The notes under the pieces were generated by a model, which saw nothing but the letters and a program-made list of their open reading frames with translations, made no database searches and was not told the origin of the DNA. The position numbers and the translations under genes were made by a program. From Pseudomonadota bacterium (GTDB taxonomy: Bacteria > Pseudomonadota > Alphaproteobacteria > Rhizobiales > Rhizobiaceae): a stretch of DNA of 64,000 nucleotides. Shown here in pieces: positions 62,102-64,000 of the stretch (position 1 is its first letter; the number at the start of each line of letters is the position of its first letter). Location: assembly GCA_023435335.1 (NCBI GenBank), contig JAEYRU010000231.1, positions 11,762 through 75,761 of the forward strand, read 5' to 3'.

Positions 62102-62665
62102 TCAGCCGTCCGGACCGGCCGCCGCGAGAGACTGGTCGATCCGCGGTCCCCACACCGCCAAGGACTGGCCGGACGAGGTCCTCACCAGCGTGTCGTAGAA
62201 ATCGAGGCTCTGCCGCAGGCTCTGCTGGTTTTCGCATTGACGGAAGATGCCGATCGCGTAGCTCACGCAGCGGACGCTTTCGCCAGGCAGGCTGCCGACG
62301 GCCCAGTCGTTGACGATCCCATCGGGACCGACCCGGAAATAGGCCAGTCTGTAGGACGTACTCACGGTCTTGCGCTTGGAGATGATGCCGAAGTCTACGG
62401 TCGACTCTCCGGTCTGTACATTGTCGATGTGGCGGTAGACGCGATTGCCGTCGGCGAGGTCGAAGCTGCCGATCATCGGCCCGTAGGCGGTGCGGCCGGC
62501 GAGGCCTTCCAGCGTGGTGGGATTGAGCGACGCCACGTCTGCATAGGGCTTGCCCATAGCGTAGCGCATGTAGTTGCGGTTGGCTGCGTTGAGCAGGCTC
62601 TCCGGCGGGGTGGTGCAGCCTGCCACCAGCAGTGCCGCCGCCACCAGGGCTATGAAGCGTCGCAT
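62102..62665 (-). CDS. Predicted lipoprotein, unknown function
   Basis: This 187-residue exported protein has a lipobox (LVAGC, Cys17) after MRRFIALVAAALLVA. The mature part is beta-rich and soluble, with no known domain that I recognise. Cysteines in SVRCVSY and FRQCENQ could form a disulfide. It is convergent with the phytoene-synthase-like gene and lies 69 bp downstream of trmFO on the same strand. It may be an outer-membrane lipoprotein facing the periplasm. Confidence 0.78.
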   Translation of the reverse strand: MRRFIALVAAALLVAGCTTPPESLLNAANRNYMRYAMGKPYADVASLNPTTLEGLAGRTAYGPMIGSFDLADGNRVYRHIDNVQTGESTVDFGIISKRKTVSTSYRLAYFRVGPDGIVNDWAVGSLPGESVRCVSYAIGIFRQCENQQSLRQSLDFYDTLVRTSSGQSLAVWGPRIDQSLAAAGPDG

Positions 62666-62734
62666 GATTTCCCCCTGTCCCTTGGCGGGAGATAACCTAG
62701 GGGAATAGCCCCGGCGGGTAAACCGGCCGCCGGT

Positions 62735-64000
62735 CTACTCTGCCGCCTCGGCTCGGGGCTCAACGCCAAGCCACGCGCGGCAGTCGGTCCGCGCACGCTG
62801 CGTTATCGCCAGCTTTCTCGCGATGGTCTTCTCCTTGCCGCGCATGCGCTTGCCGTCGGTTGTCGGCGCTTCGACCGGAGGGAACAGGCCGAAATTCACA
62901 TTCATCGGCTGGAAGGAGCGCTTTCCGGGTTCGTCATCGGAAACGATGTGGCCCCCGGTGATGTGGTTCAGCAGCGCCCCGAAGGCGGTGGTCGCCGGCG
63001 GCAGGGCGGGTGTGCGGCCGAGCCGTTCGGCGGCCGCGAAACGCCCGGCAAGCAGCCCGACCGCGGCACTTTCCACATAGCCCTCGCAACCGGTGATCTG
63101 GCCGGCGAAGCGCAGTCCGGGCCGCCCCTTGAGTTGCAGCGAGGGATCGAGCAGCACCGGCGAGTTAATGTAGGTATTGCGGTGCAACCCGCCGAGCCGC
63201 GCGAACTCGGCATTCTCCAGGCCGGGTATCATGCGGAAGATGCGCGTCTGCTCGCCGTGCTTCAGCTTGGTCTGGAACCCGACCATGTTGTAGAGGGTGC
63301 CGAGCGCGTTGTCCTGGCGAAGCTGCACCACCGCATACGGCTTCACGGCCGGGTTGTGGGCGTTGGTGAGGCCCATCGGCTTCATCGGCCCGTGGCGGAG
63401 CGTCTCGACCCCGCGTTCGGCCATCACCTCGATCGGTAGGCAGCCGTCGAAATAGGGCGTGCCTTCCCATTCCTTGAACTCGGTCTTGCCGCCCTCTATC
63501 ACCGCCTGCACGAAGGCAAAGTACTGGTCCTTGTCCATCGGGCAGTTGATGTAGTCCTTGCCGGTGCCGCCCGGCCCGACCTTGTCGTAACGCGACTGGA
63601 ACCAGGCGACGTCGAGGTCTATCGAATCGAAGTGCACGATCGGCGCGATGGCGTCGAAGAAGGCCAGCGCGTCGGCGCCGGTGGCCTTCGCGATCGCCTC
63701 GGCCAGCGCCGGCGCGGTGAGCGGGCCGGTGGCGATGATAGCCTGGTCCCACTCGGCCGGCGGAAGCCCTGTCACTTCTCCGCGTTCGATGGTGACAAGC
63801 GGATGAGCCTGCAGCCGTTCGGTGACCGCAGCCGCGAATCCGTCACGGTCGACGGCGAGCGCGCCGCCGGCCGGCACCTGGTTGCTGTCGCCCGATGCCA
63901 TGATGAGCGAGCCCGCCATGCGCATCTCGGCATGCAGCAGCCCGACCGCGTTGGTGTCGGCGTCGTCGGAACGGAACGAATTGGAGCAGACGAGTTCGGC
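62735..64000 (-). CDS. trmFO: tRNA methyltransferase TrmFO (5' end outside window)
   Basis: This is the folate- and FAD-dependent methyltransferase that makes m5U54 in the T loop of tRNA. The window carries the C-terminal 421 codons. The reading frame stays open to position 64000, so the start (with the N-terminal FAD GxGxxG) lies outside. Visible TrmFO segments include [56 protein letters not shown] and [11 protein letters not shown]. The C-terminal tail is charged ([12 protein letters not shown]). It is transcribed leftward toward the lipoprotein gene. Confidence 0.95.
   Translation of the reverse strand, partial: AELVCSNSFRSDDADTNAVGLLHAEMRMAGSLIMASGDSNQVPAGGALAVDRDGFAAAVTERLQAHPLVTIERGEVTGLPPAEWDQAIIATGPLTAPALAEAIAKATGADALAFFDAIAPIVHFDSIDLDVAWFQSRYDKVGPGGTGKDYINCPMDKDQYFAFVQAVIEGGKTEFKEWEGTPYFDGCLPIEVMAERGVETLRHGPMKPMGLTNAHNPAVKPYAVVQLRQDNALGTLYNMVGFQTKLKHGEQTRIFRMIPGLENAEFARLGGLHRNTYINSPVLLDPSLQLKGRPGLRFAGQITGCEGYVESAAVGLLAGRFAAAERLGRTPALPPATTAFGALLNHITGGHIVSDDEPGKRSFQPMNVNFGLFPPVEAPTTDGKRMRGKEKTIARKLAITQRARTDCRAWLGVEPRAEAAE

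Noticed and set aside
1..64000. CRISPR arrays, insertion sequences, prophage or integrase genes
   Set aside because: No regularly spaced repeats, transposase, integrase or phage structural genes were seen on either strand.

Overview
The window is GC-rich, densely coded chromosomal DNA from an alphaproteobacterium of the order Hyphomicrobiales (Rhizobiales), most like the Phyllobacteriaceae (Mesorhizobium and relatives). The evidence is an ExoR homologue, a PopZ (DUF2497) protein upstream of valS, a DctB/DctD pair, a fused SecDF, and the core order argS - SPOR protein - nagZ - scpA - scpB - (ABC ATPase) - tatA - tatB - tatC - serS - surE - pcm - LysM/M23 lipoprotein - DUF815 ATPase - yajC - secDF - Mth938 protein - squalene/phytoene-synthase-like protein. 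The genus is inferred from gene content and order only. No insertion sequence, phage gene or CRISPR array was seen.

Positions 1-31000 are mainly accessory metabolism. From the left: the second half of an RbsA-type ABC ATPase, coupled to an acyl-CoA synthetase and a crotonase with an altered active site; a GlsB/YeaQ-type membrane protein and a 34-residue membrane peptide whose ribosome binding site is buried in a hairpin; a TAXI-type TRAP transporter with a DctB/DctD two-component system on the minus strand; adenine deaminase; TrkH; a DUF1697 protein; an exported beta-carbonic anhydrase; a DEAD-box helicase behind a long leader; and an MFS transporter. Then come cysK, alaX, sseA and an acetyltransferase, an OmpA-domain protein, a Tat-exported GH10 xylanase, a DUF1203 protein, ald divergent from an Lrp regulator, a VOC protein, a Tat-exported CpdB-like phosphoesterase and a DUF6481 protein. 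tRNA-Asn and tRNA-Cys flank two small membrane proteins.

Positions 31000-44000 hold core functions: a PIMT-like methyltransferase, tolC, popZ, valS, exoR, xthA, an NCS2 purine permease, erpA divergent from dgt, and argS. Positions 44000-64000 are the envelope, chromosome-segregation and protein-export cluster listed above. They end with a lipoprotein and the 3' part of trmFO, which runs off the window.

The main themes are envelope biogenesis (SPOR, NagZ, LysM/M23, TolC), protein export (TatABC, YajC-SecDF, with four twin-arginine-type leaders elsewhere in the window), aminoacyl-tRNA supply and quality control (ValS, ArgS, SerS, AlaX), and uptake of carboxylates or other small molecules. The least explained items are the structured leader over the 34-residue peptide, the 17-bp tandem duplication at the surE/pcm junction, and the ABC/acyl-CoA/crotonase operon.
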